A stretch of DNA of 64,000 nucleotides, from the NCBI RefSeq assembly GCF_004193775.1, contig NC_041004.1, positions 31,706,411 through 31,770,410 of the forward strand. The letters run 5' to 3'. Below the pieces are notes generated by a model, which was not told the origin of the DNA, did not search any database, and saw nothing but the letters and a program-made list of their open reading frames with translations. Position 1 is the stretch's first letter. The number at the start of each line of letters is the position of its first letter. This stretch comes from Glycine soja (Eukaryota > Streptophyta > Magnoliopsida > Fabales > Fabaceae). Of the stretch, positions 49,335-60,569 are shown piece by piece. A program made the translations under genes and the position numbers.

Positions 49335-50045
49335 GTCTCCCTATGATTTTACCTAGTAAGGGTGACCTAACTTACCAATGTGTAGTATGTCTTGTCATGT
49401 ACTCTGAGGCGGCTGATGAGGTTTTTCATTGACATGATACCACATTTCATATAGGATTGAATCTTAGTGTATCTGTTGTGTAACGTCTGTGTAATGATCA
49501 CTGTGACTTGTTACGTGATGGTGGGTAATGAATTGTGTGAGTGTGAGATGTTGTGTTGTACTTGAGATTTATTGTTCTGAACATGTGATTAGTATGAAGG
49601 TGTGAAATGTGATTTTGTGATTAAATCCTTGAGACAAGTGATGTTACACAATGAGTGATAAAATTACGTGAATTGTGCTAAGTTGAACTTGTTATACTTA
49701 TATTATATGTGTGTGTGCGCTTTCCGTTATCTCTACCTACCTATTTAGGGATGTGATAAACTCACTCCTGTGTATTGTTTATGTTTGGATCCTACGATGA
49801 TCTTGAATCTTGTGTTCTTGGGAGAAAATAGTTAGGTCGATGACTTTAAAGAAACTCGTGCTAGAGGACGCCAAGACACAATACTCTGATAGGTTAATTA
49901 TCTAGAGTTTTGAATGACCTTATTTTGAGTTGGAAATATTTTCATATCCTTAATTGATAAGTTTTTAATTTGGTGATTAATGCTTTGTGTTGGAAATATT
50001 TTCACACCAGCTTTTGTTTCATCAAATGCTTTGTGTTGTTCCCAT

Positions 50046-51308
50046 GTTCCTTTTGGTTCTAATCTTGGAGCTAGAAGAGTGAGTGAAAAAGCCGAAGAAG
50101 AATGAAGTAGCAGTTAAGACTTAAACATGTGCTTGTGAATGATGGAGGATGATGAAGCAATAATGGTCCTAAACTCTCAATCTTCTCCCACCTCTTTTAC
50201 ACTATACATTATTTAATATATCTATAACTATTTCAGATTAATTAATAATATAGAAGTTTATGGGTATTAACCCGGATTTGTTGTAGTTGCCTTTTACACA
50301 CATTCACACATTCACACCATTTGCAAATTGAGTTCATAATCAGATTTTAAAATACCAAAAAGTTGTTTGTCTGAATAAATTAAATTTATTTCTTTTAAGT
50401 AAGATTTTAAAGTTGAGTATTATAAATAAATATATATAATTAGAAGGAGAATCTTACTAAAAATATCCAATAAGATTCCACAACAAAAATTAATTATTAA
50501 TAAAATTAGTAAATATTTTATACTAATAATATAATTACCATCATATATAAAATCATATTTAAGACATATATTTGAGATGTAAGCCCTCCAATTTTCACCC
50601 AACCACTACAGTTGTTGTGTTGGTTTGCATGATTGCATCTCTTTTCTATACAAGACGACATAAAGACAAGGAATGTAATTTTAAGCAAATCTAAAAATAC
50701 ATTTCCTTTTGAAAACACATTTTCAGTGTTTTTATTTCTTGAAAGCAGAAAACAATAAGTCAAACCAAACATGTTTTCAGAATTCTAATCTTTTGAAAAT
50801 GAAAACTGAAAATGAAAATGAAAACCAAATACATCCTAATATTCTGGGTTATTTAATATTTTTCCTAATTTAAATAAAAATATCAGCCACTCTTTGAATT
50901 CTTATTTTTTGTTACCTAGTTGTTTTCATTTTGGTCGTGAAAGTATATTATTAGTTCATTGAGATCTATAATTAGGAGGATCATTTCATAACATAAGAGG
51001 AAAATAAAAGTTGTGTATAAGGAACAAGTAACTTCCTATAAAAGCTATTGAAAATGATCAAAACTGTCTTAGAAATTTAAGTTTTTCCATTTGCGTTTGC
51101 ACACACAACTTGCATAATTTTTTAAGTTTAAAAGGACTACATTGCATTGCAATGATAGGCTACGTTCTGGACTTGTGAACACAACTTACCCTCATGCCCT
51201 GCCTTGTCATAAACTCATGCATCATTTCCATCATAGTAAGTCAATTACATTTATTTATGCTAATCTTTTTTATTTTGTGTGTGTTTTCTTTTTTTAACAT
51301 TTCTTAGT
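50046..51308. other. Dioxygenase cluster spacer with a MITE fragment
   Basis: AT-rich DNA upstream of copy B and downstream of the copy C remnant. Apart from the repeat at 50662-50830, nothing is recognised. Confidence 0.6.
50662..50830 (-). mobile_element. Fragment of the MITE family also seen at 63609-63977
   Basis: Its reverse complement matches 63615-63785 closely (TTTTCATTTTC, TTTTCAAA(A)GATTAGAATTC, AAACATGTTTGGTTTGA, TTGTTTTCTGCTTTCAAG). Only one half of the element is present here. Confidence 0.75.
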
Positions 51309-51595
51309 TCAAATCTTGAAATGTGTAAGAGCACTAGTACCATCCTGTCATTTTGCTATGAAATGTGCTTCATAGTCAGCAAATGTAGTTTCCTTGTATT
51401 TGGGAGGATCTTCATAGTCAGCAAATGTAGTTTCCTTGTATTTGGGAGGATTGTCTTCTAATAATAGTTCTTTTATAGGTCCACGAAGCTTTAAGGATGC
51501 CTTGGGTAGAAAAAGCATGCAGCAGATATTCTTGGACCAACATAATTTGCAAGCACTATGTGTTCAACACTCTTGAATCTATCATTTGTTATAAA
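51309..51595 (-). pseudogene. Dioxygenase pseudogene copy C, exon 3 remnant
   Basis: The minus strand encodes the last exon of the same dioxygenase family: FITNDRFKSVEHIV with the distal iron-binding His, then VGPRISAACFFYP with the Arg-x-Ser pair. A frameshift near 51505 is followed by KASLKLRGPIKELLLEDNPP. A 42-bp segment (14 codons, ending FADYE) is duplicated in tandem at 51369-51452. An early TGA at 51348-51350 precedes a normal-looking end at 51309-51311. The acceptor TAG|TTTATAAC is kept. Exons 1 and 2 are not seen upstream. Confidence 0.83.
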
Positions 51596-52979
51596 CTACA
51601 TAATTCAAACAAGACTAACAATTAGCTACGTGTGATTACATTGTTACAAAATATTTGTTTTATAATTTAAAATTTTAAAAAATATATCACTTATATTAAT
51701 TCTATTTTTATAAAATAAAATATTTGTTTTAGAATCTATTAAGTAAAACTAGAATTCTTATCTTTTAAGATTTATTTTTTAATGGGTCAATGTAGTTTGT
51801 TATGTGTACTTTTGTTCTGCATGACGTTGGTTTCCAACATTTATGTAGTTTTACTTTGAGTTTTTTTTGCTATTGCATAAGGGGGTCTATGCTTATATAT
51901 CTCTCTCTTCCTTTGCCAAAAAATACACAAGCAGAAAAAATAATTTGTTTTTTTTTCTTCTAAATTTCTTCTCTTCCTTTTCTTATAAAAAAATTATTAT
52001 CTTTTTGAGAGCAAGAGTATTAATGTTCAGAAGGTTCATAGATCCTTTCGTTGCACAGATCAGAATCAACGGGTTGTCATATCTTGGTAGAGGAGCACAA
52101 TCAAAATTTTCTACCAATGCAGTAGGGGCGTTTTCTCTCTAAGGATAGCTTTTGCGCGCTTCAAACTAGGCTAATTAAAAATTTTCCCCTTGAATTATTT
52201 TCCTTTGTGCTTATTGTATGTTATATTGCATTGCTGATTCATGTTTTGTCATATTCTGATGTTACTTTGCTACTGCTGTTTTGTTATTTAGTTTAAGGCT
52301 TTGCATCTTCTTCTCATTCATTTCTTTTATTTTATTTTAATTTCTAATCATCTTAGAGAGAAAATTCTACTTTCCTCTTGCATAATATTTTCTTTATTTA
52401 ATAGCATTTTGTTTTTATCAAAATGTCCATCATGGATATGATTAAGTCCCTTTCTAGTAAGCCTGCAAAATTTACGGTTGAAAATGTAATGTATTATACT
52501 CCATTAAAAATATTTTTATTATATTATTTCATTTCTTTAAATTTTAAATTAGTGGAAGGTTGTTAGAAAATATTTTCTTATAATTTAAAATTTAAAATTA
52601 AAATACATTTTCTTTATCAATTATGTTTTTTTAAAGATAAAAGGCTTTTAGAATTAGTTTCCGTGAAAAACTAAAAGCATTTCACTACTTCCATTCCTAT
52701 ATCTTTTACTTGGTCAATTTCCTTTGTGAACGTTACAATCTTTAGCGTTAGGAAGTTTGTTGTTTGGTTTTTATTTTCTGTTTCTTAATGTTATTGTGAC
52801 AAGTAGTTTGATGCTACACGTTAGTAACTAGTTGTCTCTATATATGTAACTCTTTGCTAAAAAAAATAAACATGTGAAAATACAACCACAAAGCAATAAA
52901 ATGAGGATAACTCAAACAATAGATATTTTACCTATCTCTTTTACAAAATTCTACTATCATTTAAAATATGTTTTAGGAG
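51596..52979. other. Region upstream of the copia pol remnant
   Basis: AT-rich. It may hold the decayed 5' LTR and gag of the copia element (a short ATG frame at 52423 is a weak gag candidate), but no LTR pair, primer-binding site or gag domain could be confirmed. Confidence 0.45.
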
Positions 52980-55463
52980 TATGGCACATGTGCTAGGAGA
53001 AGGTCAAGTGAAGCTAGAGCTATCTTTGGTGAATTTTCTTGTTTTAGATGGAGTCTATCACATTTCTGATATTAGGAAAAAAATTAATAAGTACTTCTTT
53101 GTTAGTCCAACAAGGGTACAAGGTTGTTTTTTAGTTCAATAGAGTTGTTATTAAGAGATGATGTTTTTATTGGTAAAGACTACATTTGTGATGATTTGTT
53201 TAAGTTAAGTCTTATGCCTCTTTCTATTAATAAAATATCTAACATTTATTCTTTTGTTGCAAATGTTGAATGTTCTAATATGTGACATGCTAGGCTTGGA
53301 CATGTGAATTTGAATTCTATCAAAAGAATGATGTCTCTTAATCTTATTCCTAAAGCTTCCATTGATTTAAAACAAAAATGTGAAACATGTATTCAAGCAA
53401 AGCAACCTATAAAGGGTTTTACTACATGTATTGAAAGAGAAACTAACTTGCTTGAATTGGTTCATAGTGATGTATGTGATAGTAATGATGTGTTAACACG
53501 TGGTGGTAAGAGATACTTTATTACTTTCATTGATGATTTCTCCAAATATTGTTATGTGTATTTAGTTAATCACAAAAGTGAGTTGTTTGATAAGTTCAAA
53601 GTATATAAAATAGAAGTAGAAAATCAATTAGAAAGAAAAATTATAATTCTATGTTCGGATAAAGGTGGAGAATACACATCTTTAGACATGAGTAATTTTT
53701 GTAAAATTCTTGGTATTATTCATGAAGTGACACCTCCGTATGCTCCTTAATCTAATGGTATTGCGGGAAGAAAGAATCGTACCTTGCTTGATATGGTGAA
53801 TGTTATGGTTGTAAGTTCTGATTTGCCAAAATATATGTGGGGTGAAACTTTATATTTTGCATGTCATATTCTTAATAGAGTACCTTATAAAATTTTTGAA
53901 AACCCCCCTTATGAGCTATGGAGAAAAAGAGAACCAAATCTGAAATATCTTAAAGTGTGGGAGTGTCAAGCAAAGGTTAACATCCCTATTAATAAGAAAA
54001 GGAAAATTGGACCAAAAACTGTTGATTGTGTTTTTGTTGGATATTCTTTGCATAGTACCACTTATAAATTCTCGGTTGTTAATTCAGAAGTGTTCGAAAT
54101 TTCTAATGATACTATTATGGAATCTAGAGATGCCACTTTCTTTGAAAATGTTTTTCCTTTAAAAAATAAATTGTCTAAATCTGTTTGTGATACTCCTTGT
54201 TCTAATTTATCATCTTGTAGTAATGTTAATAAAGACATTGTTTTTTAACCTAGGAGGAATAAAAGATCTAAAAAAGGTTAAGGATTTTGGTTTTGAATTT
54301 TTCTCTTTTCTACTTGAAGATGATCCTAAAACTTATGGTGAGACCATGAGGTCTATTGATGCACCTTTTTGGAAAGAAGTTATTAATGATGAAATGAGTT
54401 CTCTTAAAATGAATAAAACTTGGTTTCTTACTGATCTTCCCCCTGATTATAAAAGTATAGATTATGAGTGGGTTTTCCAAAAGAAATTAAGAACTGATGG
54501 ATCTATAGAAAAATTCAAGGCAAGACTTGTTGTGATTGGTTGTAAACAAATAAAAGGTGTAGATTTCTTTGATACATATTCTCCTGATTCTAAAGTTACT
54601 ACTATCAGAGTTTTAATTGCACTTGCTTGTGTTTTTAATTTAGAAATTCATCAAATGGTTGTAAAAGTTGTTTTTTTAAATGGTGAATTAGAAGAAAAAA
54701 TTTATATGAGCCAACCTGAAGGATTTTTAGAACTGGGTAAGGAAAAGAAAGTTTGCAAACTTGTTAAATCTTTATATGGTTTGAAACAAGCTCCAAAGCA
54801 ATGACACGAAAAAGTTTGATCAAGTTGTTCTTTCGTATGGTTTTCAAATCAATAATAGTGACAAATGTGTGTATGTGAAGCAATTTGATGATAGTGAAGG
54901 TGTCATTTTATGTTTGTATGTGGATTAAATATTGGTATTTGGTAGTAATATGCATTTCATAAATGATGTGAAGTCTTTCTTGTCTAGTAATTTTGATATG
55001 AAGGACCTTGGTCTTGTAGATGTGATTTTGGGTATTAAGCTTATAAAGAAAAATGATGACATGGTTTTAACCTAACCACATTATGTTGAAAAGCTATTGA
55101 AGAAGTTTAATTATTTTGATGTGAAATATGTTTCTACTCCTTATGACTCATCTATTAAGTTAAAGAAAAATTTGAGTGAAGGAATTTCTTCATATAAATA
55201 TTCTCAAATTATTGGTTCTTTGTTACATTTGACAAACTTCTCTAGGCTTGGCATTGCATATGCAGTTGGTAGATTAGGAAGGTATACTAATAATCCTAAT
55301 AATTCTCATTGGATTGCATTAGAAAGAGTTTTTAGATACTTAAAAGGAACCATTAATTATGACATTCATTATACACGTTTTCCTGCATTAATTGAGGGGT
55401 TTAGTGATGCAAATTGGATTTCTGATTTTGATGAAGCAGAATCGACAAGTGGTTATGTCTTTA
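52980..55463 (+). pseudogene. Ty1/copia retrotransposon pol remnant
   Basis: Order on the plus strand: pre-integrase segment (VYHISDIRK, then HARLGHVNLNSIKRMM with the Cys pair CETC), integrase core (SDVCDSN, FITFIDDFSKYCYVY, SDKGGEY), reverse transcriptase (WVFQKKLRTDGSIEKFKARLV, FLNGELEEKIYM, VCKLVKSLYGLKQAPK) and RNase H (GSLLHLTNFSRLGIAYAV, FSDANWISD, STSGYVFTL). This is the copia gene order. Lesions include TAA at 53749, a frameshift near 54270, TGA at 54802, and loss of both key reverse-transcriptase sites: Asp to Val in the QMVVK segment, and a stop inside YVDD. It ends where the CACTA element begins. LTRs were not identified. Confidence 0.87.
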
Positions 55464-55479
55464 CACTACTACAAATTAT

Positions 55480-55680
55480 AGATTTAACATCGTTAGGTTA
55501 ACATCGGTTTTGTACAAAACCGATGTTAACAAAAACACGAGGCATTCTTGTAAATAAGATGAGTTTATTAACATCGGTTTTGTCAAAACCGATGTTAACT
55601 AATAATGTTGTGACTTTTTGAAAAACCGATGTTAACATTATTAGTTAACATCAGTCTTTTAAAAAATCGATGTTGTGTTT
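55480..55680. repeat. CACTA subterminal repeat cluster with palindromes
   Basis: The motif TTAACATCGGTTTT and its reverse complement alternate at least six times. At 55497-55530 they form a perfect 34-bp palindrome (half-site GTTAACATCGGTTTTGT). At 55568-55598 they form a 14-bp stem with a 3-base loop. In En/Spm elements such subterminal repeats bind the TnpA-type protein; that role is inferred here. Confidence 0.9.
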
Positions 55681-57443
55681 TTACTTAAATTAAAAACCCA
55701 AGACCATTTTTTGCTCGCACTCAGTCTTGCAAACCCACCCTCATCACGACTCAGACCCTGTGTCCGCTGCAAGTGCCGTCACTGGCATCATATATGACCC
55801 CGTGTTCTTCGTCGCGCTCTGGTTGTGTTCGCCGTCACGCTCACCGTCGTGTTTGGTAAGTTGTGTTGAACGAAGACCCTTTTTCGATCCTTCTAGTTCT
55901 TCTTCTTCTTCTTTTGTCTCCAATGCCACAACCAACCACCTTTTCATTCTCTCCTTGAATGCTGCTTTCCCTTTTCTGTGTCATGCCCCTCCTCTTCCTC
56001 TTCCTCCTACCTCTTTGTAAGTCCTTTTTTTCTCACTTTTCAACATTTTTATTTTATCTCTCATATTATAACTCATATGGGTGTGCTGAATTCCATTGTT
56101 GGGTATTTTGTTTTGAGGAAGCAATGTTTGAGTTGAATAAATTTTCAGCATTGCTCTGGTGTTTAAAGCTCATTGTTGTTGATGATTTTTTTTAGTTTAA
56201 TTAACTCTGTTTACTTGCATTATTCTCTAGTTTTATGATTGCTATTGCTACTTTCCAATTTCTAATGTTTAATATGATGAGAACTGAGAAGGGGTAGTGG
56301 CATCTATAGCTAGAGTTAGGGTTTTGGAATTGTTTCAGTTTTACATTCAGAACTAATTTTCCATGCAATGTAAAAAAAAGAAAGAAACTCTGGTTATGAA
56401 TTTTGGTTTCGTACAAATAATGTTGTTGTTTTTGACATTTTATTGGTCTTTAATCATATTAACAAGGGAGCTTGTGTGATTTAGCCCTTATAATATAGAG
56501 TCCATCTTCCAAAATCAGGCTACATCATGTTAATTATTGATCGATATAGTTGGATCCTAGATTTTGGAGACTTAGTGTTGCAATGCTAGACAACCACCCT
56601 TTTGCTTGGGAATATGCATTTGTGAGATAGTTGGATAGCATTGACCATGCTTGCTTTCCACTAATAAATTTGTGAACTATTTATCTCTGTACTCAATGCA
56701 ATTCTAGTTCCAATTGAAGATTGTTGCTGGTTTCTCTTGATCTAGCATCAAATCAAACATATGCTTACTCCAGTTTGTTTATCTGTATCTGTGCAGGACT
56801 TAGCAACTCTTCATTCAAAGGTTGGTCTCTAGTTTCCTCAATGAACTCTAGTGAAATATCTCAGTTAGTGTACTGTACATGAGTAAAGCTTATCATAATC
56901 TCTCTCTATGACTGAATTTGAAGCACACTTGTAGTTGTATGATGATAAGAGCTCAAGTAACATAATTACTCTCATTTAACTAATAAGCTAACTTGTTTCT
57001 CCTTAGGTTGGGTTGGGTGACTATCAGGATCTAAAATCTCATCTCATGTGCCTTTTATAAAAGACAATTCATTATTTGGCCAACTTTTCTTGTGTTTGAA
57101 AAAATCTGTTAATGAAAGATTGTGCAGTATATAATATAGAATTTTGTTGTATGTCATTGTAGTACTTTATAGTGCTAAACATAATTTTGGTGCTTAGTTA
57201 GTGTTGAAATTTTTTTCTTTATGAGGCAATATATAATCTGTTGTGTTCAATTGAAGGTATAAACTTGCTTGAGTTAGATGTTACTTCATGGTTTGGGTGT
57301 GATGTATCATTTTCAACATTAATAAGAAATAAATCTTTTACTAGATAAGTGTCTGCTTGTAGATACAATAAAAGCTTAAGAACTGAATTTTTATTTTGCC
57401 TGTTGTTGTGTCATCATAAAAATACTGCTTCTATGTCTGTTTT
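55681..57443. other. CACTA 5' internal region, no gene assigned
   Basis: 55690-56030 is less AT-rich than its surroundings and has open frames rich in Ser and Pro that match no family I know; it could be a first untranslated exon or captured gene 5' end. An exon-like CAG|GACTTAGCA...AAAG|GTTGGT at 56797-56820 is noted but unassigned. Confidence 0.4.
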
Positions 57444-57716
57444 TCATATCCAACTCCTTTTACCCACTGCTATTTCTTTTTCATACAAATGCAGTTGTGT
57501 TAACTGAATATTGCGAGCACATAGTGTTGTTAGGTACAAACCAGCAACCAAAAAAATTATGGCTAGTGCAAACACACCAGCGACAAAGAACAACCCTTCT
57601 CTAACACTGTAGCAACCTGTTCTTAGCTTGGACCAGTTCTTTAAATGGCCTGATTCTACACTAAGTGCTGCCAGCAACAAAATCTTCACAATTTCAAAAC
57701 AAATCCTACAATACAC
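57444..57716 (-). pseudogene. Probable captured DUF1218-like membrane-protein fragment
   Basis: The minus strand carries a 90-codon open frame with LSVESGHLKNWS, a Cys followed by VREGLFFVAGVFAL, and AIIFLVAGLYLTTL. It resembles the last part of plant DUF1218 (VCC/DESIGUAL-type) four-helix membrane proteins, where a Cys, a basic-Gly-Val/Leu-Phe motif and the last transmembrane helix follow each other. It lies inside the CACTA element on the opposite strand to the transposase. No other exons of such a gene were found nearby, so a captured fragment is inferred. The family call rests on memory of the motif only. Confidence 0.5.
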
Positions 57717-58183
57717 ATCGAGTTAGATTCACAATCACATGTTTTTGCTAGTGGTTAAGTTAATTGCTAAGGGAGGAAAATTTTAGTGATGAATTATTCA
57801 GATATTAATCGGAAGCAATACAACAAAGACTAGTAGTTTGTTTTTTTTTTTTTTTAAATATAAGATTTTGGGTTATGATTGGGTTATAATATTTGAACAT
57901 TGAGTGAATAGCCGTTTCTTCCCCACCCCAAGAGTTTATATTATCCCTTAGCCTTTTCTTCTTCTAATCCATCTCAATTCTTTCTATCTAATCTTAAATC
58001 AATTAGGCCCACTGCCCCATTGAACATTGTTGTTGAGGGTGAATCCTCAAAGCACATCTATGGTCCAATTAGCACTAGCAAAATCTTTCAATTCTAATTT
58101 GGATAAGGTTTATGAAATTCAAAGGCAAACATGAATGCATTTTTCTGTAATAATAATGTTTTTGGGAATGATGATTGATGTAG

Positions 58184-58247
58184 GTGGTGATTGAGCTCTT
58201 TATTGGATTGCTGCTATATTTTTGGACCGTGCTACTCATCATCACAG
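58184..58247 (+). pseudogene. Possible captured EMC5/MMGT-like exon
   Basis: A 64-nt segment bounded by TTGATGTAG| and |GTACAA encodes VVIELFIGLLLYFWTVLLII followed by a split Gly codon. This is close to the second transmembrane helix of plant ER-membrane-complex subunit 5 (membrane magnesium transporter family), which reads V-V-I-E-L-x-x-G-L-x-L-x-x-W. Both splice-site-like borders are kept. The similarity is short and hydrophobic, so chance resemblance is possible. Confidence 0.38.
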
Positions 58248-58797
58248 GTACAAATGTTTTTTGTAAACTTTTGGTGTTGTTGTTTGTTACCAATGTTTTT
58301 ATTAGTTGTTCACTGCAATTAATGAGAATTGATATATGCTATAGAAATTATGTTCATCATGAGTGAACCTTAGATTTTCGTTTAAGATTGAATACAATGA
58401 TTCTTGCAGACAATTTGCATTAATCGTTGTATTGAATCTTAAATTGTCCATTTGGACAGTTTGGGGAGAGTCATATTTTTATGGTAGATTCATGTGTTAA
58501 GGTTGAGATTATTTTGTTGAATTTGATGAAATTTTGGTACAATGCATTTCTAGTTGTTCTCTGAGTGCATACTTGATTGTCGGGGAATTAATGTCACCGC
58601 TTTCATCTCGTGTACTTGGAGATTAATGCTAAATGCTACTGAAATTTTGTCAAATTTAACAAAATAGACTTAACCTTGATGTATGAAGCTACCATAAAAA
58701 AATGTCTTCCTGAATGGGATAGGGCCACACCTATATTGAAAATGTGAGATTTTCATGCATCGAATAACTTTGTCAATATCAAAGAGTTATTATTTAG

Positions 58798-59115
58798 ATG
58801 GATCGAAGTTGGATGAACCAAAGTCGCATGAACCTTGCATATGAGGAAGGCGTTGAAGAGTTCTTGCAATTTTCTTTTGAAAGAAGTCGACCGGATGAGA
58901 ATGAAATTTTTTTTTGTCCTTGTATAAATTGTTTGAACGAGAGACGACAAATGCTGAACGACGTACCGGAGCATTTGTTGTGTGATCGAATTAAGAAGAA
59001 TTATACAATATGAATATGGCATGGTGAATTGATAGACATGCAGAGGGGGTCCCAATGTTAACCATTTGATGTAGAAATAGGAGATCACTTAGAGGATATG
59101 ATTCGTGATCTTGGA
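58798..59115 (+). pseudogene. CACTA transposase-associated N-terminal domain, decayed
   Basis: The frame starts MDRSWM and runs through YEEGVEEFLQFSF and a zinc-binding-like CPCINCLNERR, the typical start of the transposase-associated domain (Pfam PF13963) of TNP2-type CACTA transposases. Stops follow at 59011-59013, 59058 and 59116. Confidence 0.8.
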
Positions 59116-60470
59116 TAAGAGTCTTTTCAGCAAGCACATACCCCTATGTATGATACATTGCAAACTGATTCAATGAAGCTTTTGTATCTGGGGAGTAAGA
59201 ATTCCTTGATGCTGTTGTCAGCGGTGTTAAGTCTAGTTAATGTGAAAGCCAAATATGGGTGGAGTGACAAAAGCTTTAGTTCACTACTTCAAATAGTGCC
59301 CGATATGCTTATAGAGGAAAACACGTTGCCAAAAAGTTACTATCAGGCCAACAAGATATTGTGTCCGATGGGTATAGAGTATCAGAAGATTCATGCTTGC
59401 CCTAATGATTGCATACTGTATAGACATGAGTTTGAAGAAATGCACAAATGTCCTAGGTGTGGGGTATCACGGTACAAAGTGAAGGATGATGATGAGTGTA
59501 GTAGTAACGAAAACTCAAAGAAGGGCCTACTAGCGAAGGTGTTATGGTATCTTCCGATCATTCTAAGATTTAAACATCTGTTTGCTAATGGAGACGACGC
59601 AAAAGACCTTACATGGAATGCAAGTGGGAGAAATTGCGATGGAATGCTTCCTCATCCGGCCGATTCCTCCCAGTAGAAGAAGATTGATCGTTTATATCCG
59701 AATTTCAACAAAGAGACAAGAAATCTTAGGCTTGGACTAGCCACTGATGGAATGAATCCATATGGAAGTTCATGACCAGTTTTGCTGGTAATTTACAATT
59801 TGCCTCATTGGTTGTGCATGAAACGAGAATACATGATGTTGCCTATGATGATATCGGGCCTAAGACATCCAGGAAATGACATTGATGTTTATCTCAGTCC
59901 CTTGATTGAAGACTTGACAAAGTTGTGGGACGAGGGGTTATTAGTGTTTGATGGGTTTTGCAATGAGACTTTTCATTTGCGTACAATGCTTTTTTGTACC
60001 ATTAATGATTTTTCAGCATATAGGAATTTGAGTGGATACAGTGTTAAGGGCCATCGTGCATGCCTCATGGTAGAAAAATATGTATACACTAGGCATCGAC
60101 GTTTTCTGAAACCTCATCACCCTTACCAGCGATTGCAAAAACATTTAATGGAAGTCAAGAGCATGAAAGTGCGCTGATACCGTTAACTGGTGACCCGGTC
60201 TTTCAGCGGGTTCAACACCTGAATACTATATTTGGAAAGAGCCAAAAGAAGAAAAAAAGTAAGACTTGCATATGGAAGAAAAGGTCGATTTTGTTTGATC
60301 TTATGTATTGATCTGATCTAGATGTTAAACTTTGTATTGATGTTATGCATGTAGAGAAAAATGTATGTGATAGTATCATTGTGACACTCCATAACATTCA
60401 AGGCAAGACGAAAGATGGTTTGAATACTTGTCAAGATTTAGCTGACATGGGTATATGAGCGTAATTAGAT
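59116..60470 (+). pseudogene. CACTA TNP2 transposase core, decayed
   Basis: Contains LVNVKAKYGWSDKSF, LPKSYYQANKIL, IHACPNDCILYR, CPRCGVSRYK, DGMNPYGS, LVIYNLPHWLCMK, GNDIDVYLSPLIEDL and FCTINDFSAYRNLSGYSVKG, the hallmark order of transposase family tnp2 (Pfam PF02992). Stops at 59674, 59773 and 60175, plus frameshifts beyond 60100, make it non-functional. In intact elements this protein cuts and rejoins the CACTA ends. Confidence 0.87.
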
Positions 60471-60569
60471 CCAATGTCTGATGGTAAAAAAATATACTTG
60501 CCTCCAGATTGTCATACTTTGTCTAGAAAAGAGAAGATAAGTTGTTGTCAGTGTCTACACCATGTCAAA

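Larger units (their letters stand above)
44789..49999. mobile_element. LTR-like insertion in dioxygenase copy B (probable solo LTR), interrupted by a nested element
   Basis: Copy A shows the uninterrupted order of the host gene (GCTTGTTGA next to CACACC on opposite sides), so 44789-49999 is inserted DNA. About 2.6 kb of it (44789-46725 and 49340-49999) is non-coding. It carries an AT microsatellite and a 363-bp-period repeat with GTAAGACCCT(C/T)TAAGGGC, the kind of sequence found in long terminal repeats of plant Ty3 elements. I see no internal coding region, so a solo LTR is inferred. Terminal bases and a target duplication could not be fixed; about six host bases seem lost at the junction. 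Confidence 0.6.
42398..50045 (-). pseudogene. Dioxygenase pseudogene copy B (ACC-oxidase-homolog type), three exons split by a 5.2-kb insertion
   Basis: Parts, 5' to 3': start region 50000-50045, rest of exon 1 44356-44788, exon 2 43404-43726, exon 3 42398-42643. The protein is a 2-oxoglutarate/Fe(II) dioxygenase with the iron-binding His-x-Asp (MHSDND) in exon 2, and the distal His (AEHR) and 2OG-binding Arg-x-Ser (RIS) in exon 3. Lesions: a short deletion just after the ATG, insertion of LTR-like DNA within the KAGVKGLVD segment, a lost base near 44750, and an extra C in a five-C tract near 43450 (after KWIDI). Exon 2 ends at CAG|GCAAGT, a GC-AG intron. The many conserved codons suggest it was functional until fairly recently. 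Confidence 0.87.

Noticed and set aside
42398..50045. Dioxygenase copy B as an intact gene with a very long intron
   Set aside because: The insertion lies within a codon-level conserved segment, not at an intron site, and there are independent frameshifts in exons 1 and 2.
55727..56195. Plus-strand Ser/Pro-rich open frames as a real gene
   Set aside because: No family match, no clear continuation across splice sites, and location in the 5' region of a CACTA element; at most a leader exon or a captured fragment.
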